A stretch of DNA of 64,000 nt from Psychrobacillus sp040274765 (GTDB taxonomy: Bacteria; Bacillota; Bacilli; Bacillales_A; Planococcaceae), in NCBI GenBank assembly GCA_040274765.1, contig JBEMAY010000006.1, forward strand, positions 1-64,000. The letters run 5' to 3'. Positions 43,858 through 52,833 of the stretch are shown here, piece after piece. The notes below the pieces were generated by a model. That model searched no databases, had not been told where the DNA came from, and saw only the letters and a program-made list of their open reading frames with translations. How positions within the stretch are numbered: the stretch's first letter is position 1; each line of letters starts with the position of its first letter. The position numbers and the translations under genes are program-made.

Positions 43858-44601
43858 ATGAATAAAACAGAAAACTACAACCAACAGATGTATGCTCAAC
43901 AGGCTTTTCAACAATCCTTAGCACTAATAGCGGAAGCAGTACAAGGAGAAAAAGAAGATCAAATTTTTTATGATTATTTAATTTCCTTAGCTCCTACGCA
44001 AGAGCAAATTGAAATAATCACCTCTATTCGAAACGATGAAATAAAACATAATCAGTGGTTTAAGCAAATGTACCAAGCGTTAACCGGCAATGAGGCAGTA
44101 AGTACGCCCCAAGCTCAATTCGTTCCTCCAGCAAGCTATGGAGAAGGCATAAAAAAAGCATTTTTCGGAGAGCTTAAAGCAATGGAGAAATACAGAGTGA
44201 TACGGGAAGGCCTACCCTATCGTGAATATAGAGATATTGTTTTTGAAATCTTAACAGACGAAATGAAGCACGCTCAATTATATAATTATATTTTAACGGA
44301 GAATATCTCTAAAAACATACCTGTTATGACAACAGCAGAAAACACTACATCGGCTGCTACAAGCAATGGACCTGAGCCAGTCGCCTTCCCGGATCAGTGG
44401 ATTCAGTATACCGAATACCTTGTAAACGAAGGTCTTAATGATGTGGAAAGAGGCATCAATACGAAGCACATCTTACAGGAATTTATATTGATGGGTGTGC
44501 TAGTTGGGAAAGGCTATACACCTGAGCAAGCATACGAAACAGTGGAAAATTGGGAGCTATCAGGAGAATCACAAATACTTAAACAAAGTAAAAATAGTTA
44601 A
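43858..44601 (+). CDS. Ferritin-like di-iron domain protein (tandem half-domains)
   Basis: 247 residues. Two rubrerythrin-like glutamate/histidine segments are visible: IRNDEIKHNQWFKQMY near residue 60 and ILTDEMKHAQLYNYI near 135, with partner helices LIAEAVQGEKEDQIFYDYL and FFGELKAMEKYRVIR. Together they can form a four-helix di-iron site. A C-terminal region of about 75 residues (from WIQYTEYLVNEGLNDVERG) is added. Resembles B. subtilis YhjR-type ferritin-like proteins; role (peroxide or iron handling, or spore-related) uncertain. Its ribosome site is enclosed by a hairpin. Confidence 0.75.
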   Translation: MNKTENYNQQMYAQQAFQQSLALIAEAVQGEKEDQIFYDYLISLAPTQEQIEIITSIRNDEIKHNQWFKQMYQALTGNEAVSTPQAQFVPPASYGEGIKKAFFGELKAMEKYRVIREGLPYREYRDIVFEILTDEMKHAQLYNYILTENISKNIPVMTTAENTTSAATSNGPEPVAFPDQWIQYTEYLVNEGLNDVERGINTKHILQEFILMGVLVGKGYTPEQAYETVENWELSGESQILKQSKNS

Positions 44602-44609
44602 ATAAGCCA

Positions 44610-44638
44610 ACGCTGCGTGTAAAACGCAGCCTTTTTTA
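44610..44638 (+). terminator. Terminator of the ferritin-like gene
   Basis: GCTGCGT pairs with ACGCAGC, followed by CTTTTTT, 11 bases after the stop codon. Confidence 0.85.
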
Positions 44639-44722
44639 TGTCCATTTTTTTACTTTCTCATGTTACGCTAAAATAAATATTTTATTTTTGAGAAAAATTA
44701 AAATCGTAGACGTTATATAGAG

Positions 44723-44738
44723 TGTAAAAGCTTTTACA
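44723..44738. promoter_or_regulatory. Perfect palindrome upstream of the ECF sigma gene
   Basis: TGTAAAAGCTTTTACA is a perfect 16-base palindrome about eight bases before AAAAGGAG. Its position suits an operator for a repressor or a small RNA stem. The binding factor is unknown. Confidence 0.45.
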
Positions 44739-44761
44739 ACTATCAAAAGGAGCTATTGTAG

Positions 44762-45328
44762 ATGAAATCAACTGAATATAATTTTATCCACAGGCTGCAA
44801 TCCGGGAAAGAAGATGCACTCGAATATATTGTGGACAATTACTTACCGTTAATAAAAGGCGTTTCCTACAAGGTTCTTTCCCCTTTAAATAATGCTGGAA
44901 TGATAGATGAATGTATTAATGATATCTTTTTATCGATTTGGCAACATGCAAAGGATTTCAATGGAGACACATCCGATTTTAAAAAGTGGATATGTGTAAT
45001 CGCTAAATTTAAGGCAATTGATTACTATCGAAAAGCAACTCGTAATATGGAGGTTTCTAGTGAGCAGATGGAGCTTAACCCTGCAGATTCAATAGAAAAA
45101 CATTTAATTCTTACAGAAAACAGAAACGAGCTAATGCAATTAATCCATAAACTAGACCCAATCGACCAACAAATCTTCATCATGCGTTTTTTTCTTGGTG
45201 AAAGTACAGATGCTATCGCTAAGAAACTAGGAAAAACAAAAGCATCTGTAGATAATCGCATATACCGAGGAAAGAAAAAGCTAAATGGACAGGTTACGAA
45301 ATTTCTATTAGGAGGTAGCTTTGTATGA
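44762..45328 (+). CDS. ECF-type RNA polymerase sigma factor
   Basis: 188 residues with sigma region 2 (ALEYIVDNYLPLIKGVSYKV, DECINDIFLSIWQHAKDF, FKKWICVIAKFKAIDYYRK) and region 4 (KLDPIDQQIFIMRFFLGESTDAIAKKLGKTKASVDNRIYRGKKKL, seen at 45151-45285). RBS AAAAGGAG. The stop codon overlaps the start of the next gene (ATGA), which encodes a membrane protein likely to act as its antagonist. Signal unknown; ECF sigma factors with DUF4179 partners usually respond to envelope stress. Confidence 0.9.
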   Translation: MKSTEYNFIHRLQSGKEDALEYIVDNYLPLIKGVSYKVLSPLNNAGMIDECINDIFLSIWQHAKDFNGDTSDFKKWICVIAKFKAIDYYRKATRNMEVSSEQMELNPADSIEKHLILTENRNELMQLIHKLDPIDQQIFIMRFFLGESTDAIAKKLGKTKASVDNRIYRGKKKLNGQVTKFLLGGSFV

Positions 45329-46431
45329 AGGACCTTTACAAGCAATTTAATGATATAGAAATAGACTTAGATGAATTCGAAGAGATGGAAGTAAGCGAAT
45401 TTGAGCGAGCGAAGGTAAAAAAAGAATTAAAAAATAAAATCTCTCCTAAACAAAAGAAAGCAAAAAAGATTTTAGCTGCCGCTTCTCTTGCTGCAGGACT
45501 CAGTATCTCTGCTTTAGTAGGACTTTCCTTCACAGCCTACGCGGACAATATTCCAGTCATCAGTAATATTTATAAATTCTTTGATAACTACGGAAGTAAT
45601 AATGGAGATTTCTATGGAGGTTATGCGGAAAGTGCAACTCCGCTCCACTTAACAGCAGCAAGCAACGGAATTAATGTAACAGTGGACGATGCTATTTACG
45701 ATGGTGAATCAGTTATTGTTACCTATACAATTGATGCTGATAAAGATCTAGGAAACCCTTTAATCATAAGAGGTGTTCCACACCTTCAAAAATCTCCTAA
45801 AACAGGTAGCCACCAAGCCTTTAAAGTATCTGAAAACGAGAACAAATATGCAGGCATTTTCACTATGAAAATAGAAGAACAGGACACCTCTTTACCGATA
45901 GAATGGAACATAGACTATTTACGTCCAGGTAGAACCATTGATAATGAGCCTATCAAAGGCAATTGGAAATTTAACTTCACTTTAAATAAGGCAGATATAG
46001 CAATCTATCCTATAGATAAAAAGCTTGAACAAGACAACCTTACTGTCCATATCCAAAAGCTAACGATATCTTCTAATTCATTTCATCTTCTTTATGAACA
46101 ATTTCCAGCCGATGAGTTGGATAAAGAATGGGATAAAATAAATGTCGACCTACTAGTACGAGATGATTTAGGTTATCTTTATCCACTGGAAGACCAAGGT
46201 GGAAACGGTGATTCTTTCCTTCATCCGAATGCTATTAAATGGGGCGCTATCTACGAGAAGATTAATCCTAAAGCTACTCAACTCATAATTACTCCTATAG
46301 TAGAATTTTATGATTATGATTTAGTTGATTATAGAGAGGATGGTTCTATAAAAGGTAGAGGTCGCTCCAATGATAGCACAGCCGATCAAAAACAATTTAA
46401 GATGAATGACATCATTATCGATTTAAAATAA
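45325..46431 (+). CDS. DUF4179-containing putative anti-sigma factor
   Basis: 368 residues. The N-terminal 48 residues are cytosolic and acidic (DIEIDLDEFEEMEVSEFERAKVKKEL), then one transmembrane helix (about 51-73, ILAAASLAAGLSISALVGLSF), then a DUF4179 extracytoplasmic domain starting YADNIPVISNIYKFFDNYG and a C-terminal DUF5643-like beta-sandwich. This matches regulators paired with ECF sigma factors in Firmicutes; the cytosolic portion would bind the sigma. Translated coupled to the sigma gene (four-base overlap). Confidence 0.85.
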   Translation: MKDLYKQFNDIEIDLDEFEEMEVSEFERAKVKKELKNKISPKQKKAKKILAAASLAAGLSISALVGLSFTAYADNIPVISNIYKFFDNYGSNNGDFYGGYAESATPLHLTAASNGINVTVDDAIYDGESVIVTYTIDADKDLGNPLIIRGVPHLQKSPKTGSHQAFKVSENENKYAGIFTMKIEEQDTSLPIEWNIDYLRPGRTIDNEPIKGNWKFNFTLNKADIAIYPIDKKLEQDNLTVHIQKLTISSNSFHLLYEQFPADELDKEWDKINVDLLVRDDLGYLYPLEDQGGNGDSFLHPNAIKWGAIYEKINPKATQLIITPIVEFYDYDLVDYREDGSIKGRGRSNDSTADQKQFKMNDIIIDLK

Positions 46432-46449
46432 AGGAAACCTCTTTAGCAT

Positions 46450-46486
46450 TAGCTAAGCTCTTTAAAGTGAGCTTAGCTTTTTTCTT
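46450..46486 (+). terminator. Terminator of the ECF-DUF4179 operon
   Basis: AGCTAAGCTC pairs with GAGCTTAGCT, followed by TTTTTC, about 20 bases after the stop. Confidence 0.85.
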
Positions 46487-46497
46487 CTCCCTACTTA

Positions 46498-47931
46498 TTA
46501 AATATAGGGTAAATTAATAGAAACAATTGCTCCGCCTTCTTCCATATTATGAGCTTTGATTGTTCCTTCGTGTTTATCAATGATTGTCTTAGCTATATAT
46601 AGACCTAGACCAGCGTGTCCATTTCTACGACTTTCGCCAGTTATCCCTTGGTAGAAGGATTGAAATACTTTCGCTTCCTTCCCTATTTCAAAACCTGGAC
46701 CATTATCAGCCAGCTGAATGTGTAAGTATTCATCTGTGATTAGTGCTTCCAGGCTTATTTCTCCTTGCTGTACGAATCGCAAGCTGTTAGTGAATAGATT
46801 ATCAAGTACTTGAGATATTCTATCCGAATCTCCAAAAAAATCGGTGTTTCTGATTCGTTTATCTTGGATGTCGCTAGTAAACATAATTTGTTCTTTCCTA
46901 CACCAATAGCCATATTCCTCTATCTTCCCATGAAGGAAAGTAACTGGGTTGAAATCCTTTTTATCTAGCTGAAAAAAATCGTCTTCTAGAAGAGACGTTT
47001 GGTTTAAATCGTTCACTAGTTTAACAGCACGCTGAATGTTTGTCTTAATAACTATTAAGTACCTATCAAAACGATCAATATCTTTTTTCTTTGCTTCCTC
47101 TAAGCCTTCTACGTGACCCTGGATAATGGTAAGCGGTGTTCGTAAATCGTGTGCCAGGGCAGCAATTGCTTCTTTACGCTCTTTTTGGAGCTTCCATTCT
47201 CGTTGGAGAGAATCCCCAAGCTCAAGTCGCATATTATCAAATGCTTTTATTAGTAACTTTATTTCTTTTATTTTTTCAAAGTGATTAATTTCAAAATTTA
47301 AGTCCTTCTTCTGTACCAAGGTCGTTGCAACCGTTAATTGCTCTAACGGTGATTTTATCTCCCGACTAAATCTTCGTACAAAAATTACAGTAAATAGAAT
47401 GATGTAAAAGAAAGGTGTAAATAAAATTAACGGAATTCCTGCTCTTAACCATAACGTATCAGATGGTTCGATTGGTGTTACCTTTAACTGATAATAAAGC
47501 ATAACGACGCCTTTCAGGTCTTGAGTAGCATCCAATATCGGGATATATTTAACAAAGTAATTTTTCTCGCTATAATCTACAAGGTTCAATCGTTCATATA
47601 TTTGTTTAACGTCTATGCCTGACTGATCCTCATGATTTCCGTATGTATATGTCCCCCCTAAATCAATAACCTTATATTTGAAGCCTTCTGAAGGAATAAT
47701 TGAATCTAGCTTCTCTTTTTGAGAAACCTCAAGTATTGAGTCCTCTTCCATGTGAACCTTAGTTTCTATCTCCGGAATCATTTTCTCATAAAAGCTTGCC
47801 TCGCGCATTTTAAATTCTCCAATATATATTAAAACACTCCATGTAAGAATAGTACTTATAAGGCTGCATAACAAAATATAGACAATTAATCGATGAAGTC
47901 TCTTGTTAAGAGTTGTTGTTTTTACCCCCAT
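46498..47931 (-). CDS. Sensor histidine kinase
   Basis: 477 residues. Helix 1 (residues 14-36), an extracytoplasmic sensor of about 125 residues, helix 2 (about 167-188), HAMP (FSREIKSPLEQLTVATTLV), dimerisation box ALAHDLRTPLTIIQGHVEGL with the phospho-accepting histidine, N box LDNLFTNSLRFV, and G boxes DNGPGF and GHAGLGLYIAKTI. Signal unknown. Overlaps the response regulator gene by 10 bases; they form a two-gene operon. Its neighbour DUF418 gene is divergent, so may be a target. Confidence 0.92.
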   Translation of the reverse strand: MGVKTTTLNKRLHRLIVYILLCSLISTILTWSVLIYIGEFKMREASFYEKMIPEIETKVHMEEDSILEVSQKEKLDSIIPSEGFKYKVIDLGGTYTYGNHEDQSGIDVKQIYERLNLVDYSEKNYFVKYIPILDATQDLKGVVMLYYQLKVTPIEPSDTLWLRAGIPLILFTPFFYIILFTVIFVRRFSREIKSPLEQLTVATTLVQKKDLNFEINHFEKIKEIKLLIKAFDNMRLELGDSLQREWKLQKERKEAIAALAHDLRTPLTIIQGHVEGLEEAKKKDIDRFDRYLIVIKTNIQRAVKLVNDLNQTSLLEDDFFQLDKKDFNPVTFLHGKIEEYGYWCRKEQIMFTSDIQDKRIRNTDFFGDSDRISQVLDNLFTNSLRFVQQGEISLEALITDEYLHIQLADNGPGFEIGKEAKVFQSFYQGITGESRRNGHAGLGLYIAKTIIDKHEGTIKAHNMEEGGAIVSINLPYI

Positions 47932-48605
47932 CTATAGCCAACTCCCCAGACCGTCTGTATAAATGTATTGTCCGGCTTAATCGCTTGAAATTTGGCTCTT
48001 ATTTTCTTTATATGCTCTGTTACTGTAGAATCCTCTCCATCAGCTTCTAGTCCCCATACTCGCTCATATATATGGGATTTAGAAAAAACCTGCCCTTTAT
48101 TTTCAGCTAGCAACCAAACAATTTCAAACTGTTTATTTGTTAACTCAACCATTTCTTCGTTTATATAGACCAATCTACCTTTATAATCAATCGTCACTTC
48201 CCCGTATCGTTTAACTTCATAAGGAAGGTATTCTTTTTTTCGTTTTTCTCTTCTTAAGTGTGCATATATTCTAGCCTTAAGCTCAGTAAGGCTAAATGGT
48301 TTTATCAGATAATCATCTCCACCGACTAATAAACCTTGAATTCTATTCGACTCTTCCTGACAGGCGCTAAGAAAAATAATAGGACCTGGAAGATTGGACC
48401 TTATTTTCTCACACACCTCATAACCGTCTATATCATCCATCATTACGTCTAGTAAAACCAAGCTTGGATTCTGTTTAGCTAATTGGATTGCATCATATCC
48501 ATTGTGAGCAGTTAAGACTTCATAACCCTCATCCTCTAGTGAATCCTTCATAAAAGAAACAATATCCACTTCATCATCGACAATCAGGATTTTTTCTTTA
48601 AGCAA
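47922..48605 (-). CDS. OmpR-family response regulator
   Basis: 227 residues. Receiver domain with acidic pocket (ILIVDDEVD), phospho-acceptor aspartate in LVLLDVMMDD, threonine/serine switch (FLSACQ) and lysine in DYLIKPFSLTEL; OmpR-type winged helix (residues 125-225) ending FIQTVWGVGYRWG. TTG start at 48605 with GGAGGGTG upstream. Partner of the overlapping kinase. Confidence 0.93.
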   Translation of the reverse strand: MLKEKILIVDDEVDIVSFMKDSLEDEGYEVLTAHNGYDAIQLAKQNPSLVLLDVMMDDIDGYEVCEKIRSNLPGPIIFLSACQEESNRIQGLLVGGDDYLIKPFSLTELKARIYAHLRREKRKKEYLPYEVKRYGEVTIDYKGRLVYINEEMVELTNKQFEIVWLLAENKGQVFSKSHIYERVWGLEADGEDSTVTEHIKKIRAKFQAIKPDNTFIQTVWGVGYRWG

Positions 48606-48728
48606 AGCGACACCCTCCTTTTTACATCAGACTATTTCATACTTCTAACAAAAGTATAAACTTTTTCCTTATTCAATTATTATATTTGTTTTTTATGCTT
48701 ACTCCTATACAAATAAGGGGGAATTAGT

Positions 48729-49895
48729 TTGAAACGAATAGAAGTAATGGATGCTTTGAGAGGATTTGCTTTACTAGGTATTTTGTTGGTGAATATAAAT
48801 TTCTTTAACGAATCACTTCAGGCAATTAGTTTAGGAGGTGTTCCTTTAGAAGGAAGGTTAAATAAAACTATAGGCTTTGTTACTGCACTTTTAGTGGAAA
48901 GAAAATTTATGCTACTATTTTCTTTTCTGTTCGGCTACGGTGCCAGCATTTTGTACAGGAAATCTACTACACAAGGTATTAAGTTTACTCCTTTATATGT
49001 AAAAAGGATGCTGACCTTATTAATCTTCGGTCTTTTACATGGATTGCTGATATGGTATGGGGACATTTTAACCACTTACGCGATAGTTGGCATTCTATTG
49101 TTATTCTTCTTAAAAAGAAAATCTAAGACAATACTAATTTGGTCCATTGTATTTCTGTCTTTTGTCCCTCTTCTTCTAGGTATCTCTGCTGGATTGGGAT
49201 CGGGAACAGTGGAATACTCTTTTTTTGATTTTTCGGAAGAAATTAGATTATCTCAAGAAATGGACATGCAGATTTATGGAAAAGGAAGCTTCACTGAAAT
49301 AGCAACCAAACGTCCTATGGACTTTGTTATGAGCTTTTTCAATATGATTTTGTTCTTTCCTCAAATTTTAGGGATATTTTTACTTGGAACATATTTCGGA
49401 AAAAGAAAGCTGTTAGAAAAAATACAAGATAAAAATCGGTCCTATCTTATATTAGGATTAATTGCTACAGTGTCTGGTCTTATTCTTGAATTGCCTATGT
49501 TATTGTCCAACTCCTCGAATCTTATGTTGGAAATGTTAGGTGTGTTTGTAGCAGGTCCATTACTGATGCTAGGCTATGTAACTTTTTTCTGTCTTGCTTT
49601 CATAAAGTACAAGAAGTACCTATCGTTCTTTTCATATATGGGACGGCTTGGTTTTAGTATGTATATCTTACAGTCGGTGCTTTGTAGTTTAATCTTTTAT
49701 AGTTATGGTCTTGGTCTCTTTGGAGAAATGAATCTTTGGCAGACCACTCTGATTGCTATAGCCGTTTATTTATTTCAATTATTTCTTAGCTATATATGGA
49801 TTAATTACTTCAAGTTTCAAACGGGACCATTGGAATATCTTTGGAGGTTATTTTACAGAGGGAGAGGATTCATCCACAAGGCTAAAAACTTATAA
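48729..49895 (+). CDS. DUF418 multi-pass membrane protein (YeiB/YxaH-like)
   Basis: 388 residues with about nine helices. The N-terminus RIEVMDALRGFALLGILLVNI and the FSFLFGYGASILYRK segment are DUF418 (acyltransferase-like heparan-alpha-glucosaminide family) hallmarks, as are GLLHGLLIWYGDILTTYA and the late GRLGFSMYILQS. Enzymatic role unproven. TTG start with AAGGGGG seven bases upstream. Divergent from a two-component system, a frequent signal-target arrangement. Confidence 0.87.
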   Translation: MKRIEVMDALRGFALLGILLVNINFFNESLQAISLGGVPLEGRLNKTIGFVTALLVERKFMLLFSFLFGYGASILYRKSTTQGIKFTPLYVKRMLTLLIFGLLHGLLIWYGDILTTYAIVGILLLFFLKRKSKTILIWSIVFLSFVPLLLGISAGLGSGTVEYSFFDFSEEIRLSQEMDMQIYGKGSFTEIATKRPMDFVMSFFNMILFFPQILGIFLLGTYFGKRKLLEKIQDKNRSYLILGLIATVSGLILELPMLLSNSSNLMLEMLGVFVAGPLLMLGYVTFFCLAFIKYKKYLSFFSYMGRLGFSMYILQSVLCSLIFYSYGLGLFGEMNLWQTTLIAIAVYLFQLFLSYIWINYFKFQTGPLEYLWRLFYRGRGFIHKAKNL

Positions 49896-49911
49896 GACTT
49901 TTAAGAGCATA

Positions 49912-49941
49912 TTGGTCCCACTGTTTGCTAACAGTGGGACA
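49912..49941. terminator. Hairpin between DUF418 and argS
   Basis: GTCCCACTGTTTGCTAACAGTGGGAC forms a GC-rich stem of 11 pairs between convergent stop codons. T runs are poor on both sides, so termination efficiency is uncertain. Confidence 0.55.
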
Positions 49942-49944
49942 TAC

Positions 49945-51630
49945 TTACATCTGCTCCGGAGCTTCTATCCCTAGTAAGCTCAACCCTTCCTTTAAAACTA
50001 TCGCAACTGCATAACAAAGCGTCAGCTTCGATGATTTTGTCTCATCGTCAACTAGGATTTTTGTATGTGCATAATATTTATTAAAGTGGCGAGCTAGTGT
50101 TAGGCAGTATTTTGCTATCAGGGACGGATCTACCTGTTCAAAGGATTTCTGAATAACCTGTGGAAAACGTTGAAGTGTCGTAATCGTTTGCCAAGCCTCT
50201 TTCTCTAACCCTTCCAGGCTTACATTGTTAGCATCAAAATTGCCCTTTTGAAGAAGGGAACATATTCTTGCATGTGTATACTGAACGTACGGGCCAGTCT
50301 CCCCTTCGAAGTTAAGCATTTGTTCTAGAGAAAATTCTACATCATTCATCCGATGATTTTTTAAATCATGGAAGATGACTGCCCCTACCCCAACCGATTT
50401 TGCGACCTCTTCTTTATGAGGAAGAGATGGATTTTTCTCTTCAATACTTCTTTTTGCCTCTTGAATCGCGTCTTCTAACACTTCTTTCAATAAAACTACC
50501 TTCCCTTTACGGGTCGACATCTTTTTGCCATCCTTAAGCATCATTCCAAATGGTACGTGGTGACAGTCCTTCGCCCACTCATAGCCCATTTTTTGTAGCA
50601 CACTGAACAGCTGTTTAAAGTGAAGTGATTGCTCGTTACCCACTACATAAAATGATTTAGCAAAATCATACTCTTTTTTGCGATACATGGCCGCTGCTAG
50701 ATCTCTCGTTGCATAAAGAGTAGCTCCATCCGTTTTCTGAATCAAGCATGGCGGCATACCTTCTAGCTCCACTACTAATGCACCACTAGACTGGACTAGC
50801 AAACCTTTCTCTTCTAGTTCCTGAACGACTGGTGTCATTTTATCGTTATAAAACGCCTCGCCATCCAGCGAATCAAACTGAATTCCTAATAATTCATAAA
50901 TACCTTGGAATTCCTGAAGCGAGGCTTCCTTGAACCATTTCCAAAGCAATCTAGCCTCTTCATCCCCTTGCTCCAAACACTTAAAGGCAGCTCTCGCCTT
51001 ATCATTCAGCGATTCATTCCTTTCTGCTTCCTCATGGAATTTCACATAGATTTTCAATAACTCTTCTATGGGGGAAGCTTCTATATTTTCTTTATCTCCC
51101 CATAGCTTATAAGCAACAATCAGCTTACCAAACTGTGTTCCCCAGTCTCCTAAATGATTGATACGAACAGCTGTGTAGCCATTCTTCTCAGAGATATTGG
51201 CAAGCGCATTCCCAATGACAGTGGAGCGCAGATGGCCCATGGAAAAGGGTTTAGCAATGTTTGGAGAGGAAAGGTCTATTGTAATTTGCTCATTTCTCAT
51301 TGGCTGCTGACCATAATGGTTGGGATCTTTAAGTATTTCCTCTAAAACTCGTTCAGCTACTGTTTGCTGGTTATAAAAAATGTTCACATATCCTCCAACT
51401 GCCTCCGCCTTCATAATAAATGATCCCTCCACCTGCTCTGCCAATTCAACAGCAATAAGCTGAGGGGATTTTTTATATTTCTTCGCTAGCGTAAAACATG
51501 GAAATGCTACATCTCCTAATTCTACATTCTTTGGCTTTTCTAATAGCTTTTCTATTTCCTTTACTGTTAGCTGTCCTTGTAGGTGGGTACCGACCGATGC
51601 AGCAATATGCTTTACTAATTCCATATACAT
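49945..51630 (-). CDS. argS: Arginyl-tRNA synthetase
   Basis: Class I synthetase charging tRNA-Arg; 561 residues. Motifs: N-terminal additional domain, DLSSPNIAKPFSMGHLRSTVIGN with a HIGH-like FSMGHLRS, GDWGTQFGKL, and KMSTRKGKVV as the KMSKS motif; C-terminal anticodon-binding DALR domain (VQYTHARICSLL). ATG 51630 (four bases from GGAGG) or ATG 51624 are both possible starts. It is preceded by a T-box leader with an arginine specifier. Bacillus species commonly have another argS elsewhere, so this may be the inducible copy; not testable here. Confidence 0.93.
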   Translation of the reverse strand: MYMELVKHIAASVGTHLQGQLTVKEIEKLLEKPKNVELGDVAFPCFTLAKKYKKSPQLIAVELAEQVEGSFIMKAEAVGGYVNIFYNQQTVAERVLEEILKDPNHYGQQPMRNEQITIDLSSPNIAKPFSMGHLRSTVIGNALANISEKNGYTAVRINHLGDWGTQFGKLIVAYKLWGDKENIEASPIEELLKIYVKFHEEAERNESLNDKARAAFKCLEQGDEEARLLWKWFKEASLQEFQGIYELLGIQFDSLDGEAFYNDKMTPVVQELEEKGLLVQSSGALVVELEGMPPCLIQKTDGATLYATRDLAAAMYRKKEYDFAKSFYVVGNEQSLHFKQLFSVLQKMGYEWAKDCHHVPFGMMLKDGKKMSTRKGKVVLLKEVLEDAIQEAKRSIEEKNPSLPHKEEVAKSVGVGAVIFHDLKNHRMNDVEFSLEQMLNFEGETGPYVQYTHARICSLLQKGNFDANNVSLEGLEKEAWQTITTLQRFPQVIQKSFEQVDPSLIAKYCLTLARHFNKYYAHTKILVDDETKSSKLTLCYAVAIVLKEGLSLLGIEAPEQM

Positions 51631-51654
51631 TCAACCTCCACATTTTTTTCTCCA

Positions 51655-51905
51655 TATAAAAAGCTCCCGCCTCTATGAAGAGACGAGAGCTGAAGTTCCC
51701 GTGGTACCACTCTAGTTGTCACAAGCTGTGACCGCTTTAACGTTCGTAACGAGGACTTCCCCGGTCTTTTCTACTCTTAGTTCAAAAAGCTTCTCCAAAG
51801 TGCGTTTCCCCGAAAAGTATTTGCATCAGGCTCTCACCGTCCCTGACTCGCTTAGCATTACTATTTTCGGATACTCTCTTTATCCTCGAATTGTGTATGA
51901 ATTTT
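51655..51905 (-). ncRNA. T-box riboswitch (arginine, specifier CGC) upstream of argS
   Basis: The minus-strand leader contains the T-box core AGAGTGGTACCACGGG at 51713-51698, a terminator stem (AGCTCTCG...GCGGGAGCT) with TTTTT at 51691-51655, and a Stem I whose upper helix pairs CCGAAAATAGTA with TACTTTTCGG. On the 3' side of that helix GGGAAACGCAC places CGC at 51804-51802 in the specifier position, an arginine codon agreeing with the downstream gene. Uncharged tRNA-Arg should favour the antiterminator. The leader follows a good promoter. Confidence 0.88.
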
Positions 51906-51910
51906 CACTT

Positions 51911-51939
51911 ATTTTAGTGGAATGGAATCATAATGTCAA
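51911..51939 (-). promoter_or_regulatory. Sigma-A promoter of the argS T-box leader
   Basis: TTGACA (51939-51934), a 17-base spacer and TAAAAT (51916-51911) match the vegetative consensus with one difference. Transcription should begin near 51904, just before the T-box Stem I. Confidence 0.78.
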
Positions 51940-51961
51940 TATACATTTGGTGTATACAGCC

Positions 51962-52813
51962 TTACTTATTTCCTAGCTTTAAATGAACGGAGTCGATTAG
52001 CTTTTGATAACCAATTTCTTGATAGATTTTATTGGATGTCGGATTTAACATATCGGTATACAAAACACAGAAATCATATTCCTTTAAAAGCTCCTTACTG
52101 CACGCTGCAACCATCGTTCTAGCATATCCTTTGCGTCGTTTCTCTTTAGGAGTATATACCATACCAACAGTTACTCCATTGGAGGTAGGTCTTGCCTTCT
52201 TCATCATGGACACAATCTCTCCTTCGTCCTCCCAAAGAAAAACCTCCTGAGCATTTAGCATAGCTTCCACTCTTTCAGCTATATCTTCTTTAGCGCTTCT
52301 TGGAAGACCTGTATCTTCTTCAAACTGGCTATACCAAGATTCAATTAATGGCGCATCCTTATCATTGGCAAGCCTCCAAGAGCCAGGACTTGCTTCTAGC
52401 GTATCGTCTACTTGATCTAATCGGTATAACCCCTGGTCCATTAATAGAGAGTGTGGTTGACCGGTTTTTTCTTCCCATTTCTTCGCAAAGCGAATAGCCC
52501 ATTCTTTCACACTTATTATGGATTCAATGTGTATACCTTTTTGTAGAATTTCTTCTATAACTAAATCAGAGGATGCCTCTATTTTATTTGGATTCACAAA
52601 AATAATATTTAGAGGATGTGGTGGAGTCATTTGAAAAAGAGCAATTAACTCTCCATCTTCTTCAATAGTTGCCATTAGCGGATTTTCATATCCACCTATT
52701 CTAATTCTTTCTAGCACCCCTAGAAACAAACTAAATTTGTCCTCATTTTCCTTTAAAAAAGGTATTGCCTTCTCGTAAAAATTCTCTGCACTTTCATAGA
52801 TTTGAAATCTCAT
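51962..52813 (-). CDS. GNAT-family N-acetyltransferase (two-part)
   Basis: About 283 residues. The C-terminal half (from WRLANDKDAPLIESWY) is a GNAT fold with the acetyl-CoA-binding KRRKGYARTMVAACS (R/Q-x-x-G-x-G/A variant) and YTDMLNPTSNKIYQEIGYQ. The N-terminal half resembles a degenerate acetyltransferase repeat. ATG 52813 is preferred (AAAGGGGATG upstream) to a longer frame that would overlap the divergent aroD. Substrate unknown. Confidence 0.8.
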   Translation of the reverse strand: MRFQIYESAENFYEKAIPFLKENEDKFSLFLGVLERIRIGGYENPLMATIEEDGELIALFQMTPPHPLNIIFVNPNKIEASSDLVIEEILQKGIHIESIISVKEWAIRFAKKWEEKTGQPHSLLMDQGLYRLDQVDDTLEASPGSWRLANDKDAPLIESWYSQFEEDTGLPRSAKEDIAERVEAMLNAQEVFLWEDEGEIVSMMKKARPTSNGVTVGMVYTPKEKRRKGYARTMVAACSKELLKEYDFCVLYTDMLNPTSNKIYQEIGYQKLIDSVHLKLGNK

Positions 52814-52833
52814 TTTTACATCCCCTTTGAAAC

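Noticed and set aside
46498..49895. Antibiotic-sensing Bce-type module
   Set aside because: The kinase has a long extracytoplasmic sensor and no ABC transporter pair is adjacent, unlike Bce systems.
49912..49941. Strong GC hairpin as a functional terminator for argS
   Set aside because: Not accepted as certain because neither strand has a good T run; listed as a hairpin of lower confidence.
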